From a virus, in IMG/VR virus record IMGVR_UViG_3300006108_000069, positions 1-22,024 of that record: a DNA stretch of 22,024 bases. One strand, 5' to 3'. The notes beneath the pieces are model-generated. The model did not search any database. It was not told the DNA's origin and saw only the letters and a program-made list of their open reading frames with translations. Shown here one piece after another: positions 20,387-22,024 of the stretch. Numbering within the stretch: the first letter of the stretch is position 1; every line of letters begins with the position of its first letter. The position numbers were made by a program, and so were the translations under genes.

Positions 20387-21586
20387 ATGGCATTTGTTGA
20401 TATTGGGGTTGGTACAGCAATGCTGTATGGTGCCGGAGCTGGCGCAGTATTAGGTGGCGTAGTTCAAGGAGTTCAGGGTAAGAACGTATTGAATGGTGCA
20501 TTGATGGGTGGACTTGCAGGTGGTGCCTTGGGCGCTGGCGCTGCTGGTTTAGCTGGTGCATCATGGGGTGGACTTGCTGCCGCAGGTAACGTAGGCGACT
20601 TTGTACTTACTCCCGCTGCTGAACAAGCTGCTATTAATATGGGCTATACAGGTGCTGCTGATGCACTATCTTCTGGTGTATCCCCTTCAGCTCTTGGTTT
20701 AACTGCTAACGCAGGTTCTACTGCAGCAAATACCCTTGGCGCTAGCCAAAGTCTTTTAGGTCCAGTAAGTAATATGGTAGGCGGTATCAATAGTTCTACT
20801 GCCGCAGGTACAGGGAACCAAGCGGTTCAGTCTGCTTCTTCTGGTATGACCCCATATTTAAAATACGGTATTCCTGCAGCTATGATGGCTTATGGTACAG
20901 GCATGTTTGGTAATAAAACCAGTACTCCTGGAATTACTCAAGTATCTACTGTTGGTCAATCTAAACCTTCACCTAATATGATTAACGGTGGGCTATCCCC
21001 AAACTATAAACCTTACTTCCAAGCAGCAGAAGGTGGTATAGCTAAGTTAGCTGCTGGTGGGGCCGGTACAGCAACGTCTATGACTCCAGACGTTAATCAA
21101 GAAAATTATAACCCCGAAGATATAAACAAAGCTCAAGGTTCTACGCTATCTTCTGGCACACAAGCCTTGCTAAACCAATATGGCATTAATCCAACACAAG
21201 CAACGGGCGTAATATCTGCACTCCAAAGCCAAGGTATTGGCGGTACAAGAACTGCGGCAGAGGGTGGCATCATGGGTTATTCCCACGGTGGTAAATCAGA
21301 ATATCATTTAGGATCTTATAGCGATGGCGGACGATTACTCAAAGGACCCGGCGATGGAATGTCAGATGAAATCCCAGCAACAATTGCCCATAAGCAGCCT
21401 GCCCGTTTGGCAGAAGGTGAGTTTGTTGTCCCTGCCGATGTGGTATCCCATCTTGGCAACGGCAGTACTGATGCTGGTGCTAAACACTTGTATAAGATGA
21501 TGGATAATGTACGACATGCACGTACTGGCAAAAAGAAGCAAGCTAAACAAATTAAAGCGGAAAAATTTTTACCAAAAACTAAATGA
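20387..21586 (+). CDS. Glycine-zipper virion protein with conserved C-terminal domain
   Basis: 399 residues from the ATG at 20387. The N-terminus (about 5-60) is a Gly/Ala-rich hydrophobic region with glycine-zipper spacing (GAGAGAVLGGVVQGV, GGLAGGALGAGAAGLAG), able to form or cross membranes. A low-complexity middle follows. From about 213 the double-glycine elements EGGIAKLAAGG, EGGIMGYSHGG and SDGGRLLKGPGDGMSDEIPA appear, then the well-conserved QPARLAEGEFVVPADVVSHL (about 340-360), GNGSTDAGAKHLYKMMD and a basic tail. The C-terminal text is common to uncharacterised phage virion proteins. Ejection into, or insertion in, the host envelope is plausible from the zipper (inference). Confidence 0.75.
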   Translation: MAFVDIGVGTAMLYGAGAGAVLGGVVQGVQGKNVLNGALMGGLAGGALGAGAAGLAGASWGGLAAAGNVGDFVLTPAAEQAAINMGYTGAADALSSGVSPSALGLTANAGSTAANTLGASQSLLGPVSNMVGGINSSTAAGTGNQAVQSASSGMTPYLKYGIPAAMMAYGTGMFGNKTSTPGITQVSTVGQSKPSPNMINGGLSPNYKPYFQAAEGGIAKLAAGGAGTATSMTPDVNQENYNPEDINKAQGSTLSSGTQALLNQYGINPTQATGVISALQSQGIGGTRTAAEGGIMGYSHGGKSEYHLGSYSDGGRLLKGPGDGMSDEIPATIAHKQPARLAEGEFVVPADVVSHLGNGSTDAGAKHLYKMMDNVRHARTGKKKQAKQIKAEKFLPKTK

Positions 21587-21987
21587 TTATTCAGCATATC
21601 CCCACTGAGAAGTGTGCACAAATATGGTCTGCAGTAGAAAAGTTTATTGTTGAAGCCCATAAGCATGACAGTGAAGATTATTCAGTAGATCAGATTAGAC
21701 AATTTATTTGTACAGGACAGTGGATTTTATTAGTAGCAATGGACAAGAATGTAATTAAAGGAGCAATGACTATAACTTTTTTAAATTATCCGAACGATAG
21801 GATTGCTTTTATAACTTGTACCGGTGGGAACATGATTATTTGTCAAGAGTCATATAACCAAATGGTTGGGATTGTAAAGAAGTTCGGTGCGACAAAAGTA
21901 CAAACGGCTGTACGTGAATCAATGAGTCGGTTGCTTAGTCGTGTAGGTTTTAAAAATAGATATATTGTTGCAGAACAAAGAATTTAG
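21583..21987 (+). CDS. GNAT-like internal virion protein (T7 gp13 position)
   Basis: 134 residues, alpha/beta. It begins MIIQHIPTEKCAQIWSAVEK, has the strand-turn-strand WILLVAMDKNVIKGAMTITF (about 46-66), then RIAFITCTGG and a helix with SYNQMVGIVKKFGATKVQ and ESMSRLLSRVGFKNRY. The last pattern (helix, then R-x-x-R-x-GF-x-x-x-Y) is the usual end of GNAT acetyltransferases. T7 gp13 and its relatives in podoviruses have such a fold, and this gene lies in the matching place before a glycine-rich protein. The acetyl-CoA loop is not convincing, so it may be a non-catalytic relative. It is coupled upstream by ATGA. Confidence 0.7.
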   Translation: MIIQHIPTEKCAQIWSAVEKFIVEAHKHDSEDYSVDQIRQFICTGQWILLVAMDKNVIKGAMTITFLNYPNDRIAFITCTGGNMIICQESYNQMVGIVKKFGATKVQTAVRESMSRLLSRVGFKNRYIVAEQRI

Positions 21988-21991
21988 GAGG
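21986..21991 (+). promoter_or_regulatory. Very strong ribosome binding site
   Basis: AGGAGG, four bases before the ATG at 21996: the most complete Shine-Dalgarno in the window, so the last gene is probably highly expressed. Confidence 0.8.
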
Positions 21992-21995
21992 CATT

Positions 21996-22024
21996 ATGGG
22001 TGGCGGTGGATCAAGCGGTGGCGG
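21996..22024 (+). CDS. Start of a glycine-rich protein (cut by window end)
   Basis: Only nine full codons are visible (MGGGGSSGG). The perfect AGGAGG site and the place directly after the gp13-like gene support a real gene. In related phages a protein starting MGGG follows the acetyltransferase-like protein and is thought to be an internal or tail protein (memory). Nothing more can be said from the visible part. Confidence 0.7.

Overview
The window is a segment of a tailed bacteriophage genome, most likely a short-tailed (podovirus-like) phage. Every gene I can support reads on the + strand. Most neighbours overlap by 1 to 4 bases or lie within about 20 bases of each other. There is no gene-free stretch over 300 bases, and I see no tRNA, CRISPR, integrase, transposase or terminator. 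An endolysin plus a nested pair of spanins shows that the host has an outer membrane (Gram-negative). The small basic proteins and the adaptor and fibre families resemble those I know from uncultured freshwater phages and phages of Betaproteobacteria. That host guess is from memory of the families and is not proven here.

Layout. (1) 1-1856: the end of a beta-rich virion-like protein, then a run of very small, mostly lysine-rich proteins (a DUF6321-type protein and a His/Met-rich 52-residue peptide among them) and a two-helix holin-like protein. (2) 1856-5823: head-tail connection and minor virion proteins. These are a gp4-like connector, a zinc-ribbon protein, two more small basic proteins, an SU10-type adaptor and two further structural proteins. 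(3) 5833-15350: a roughly 9.5 kb host-recognition block. It holds a 1090-residue fibre with GGTG repeats and a C-terminal binding domain, three polyglycine-rich adhesin-like proteins, small partner genes after the first three fibres, a metal-site cupin, a protein of twelve 20-residue repeats and a further fibre. (4) 15369-17093: the lysis cassette, with a tail-anchored coiled-coil protein, a holin-like protein, an inner-membrane spanin with an outer-membrane lipoprotein spanin (Rz1 type) nested in another frame, and a GH19 endolysin. (5) 17100-22024: a large tail (nozzle or stabilisation type) protein, small virion proteins, a second degenerate cupin, a glycine-zipper virion protein, an acetyltransferase-like protein in the position of T7 gp13, and the start of a glycine-rich protein.

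How it works together: connector, adaptor and nozzle proteins build the short tail. The fibre block supplies several alternative or stacked receptor-binding tips with their folding partners. The lysis genes release progeny, and the last genes probably encode proteins carried inside the virion or at the tail. The most notable points are the nested Rz1 gene, the alternating fibre/partner array with three polyglycine adhesins, the repeated insertion of decoration-type domains into three different tail proteins, and the cluster of undescribed basic microproteins.
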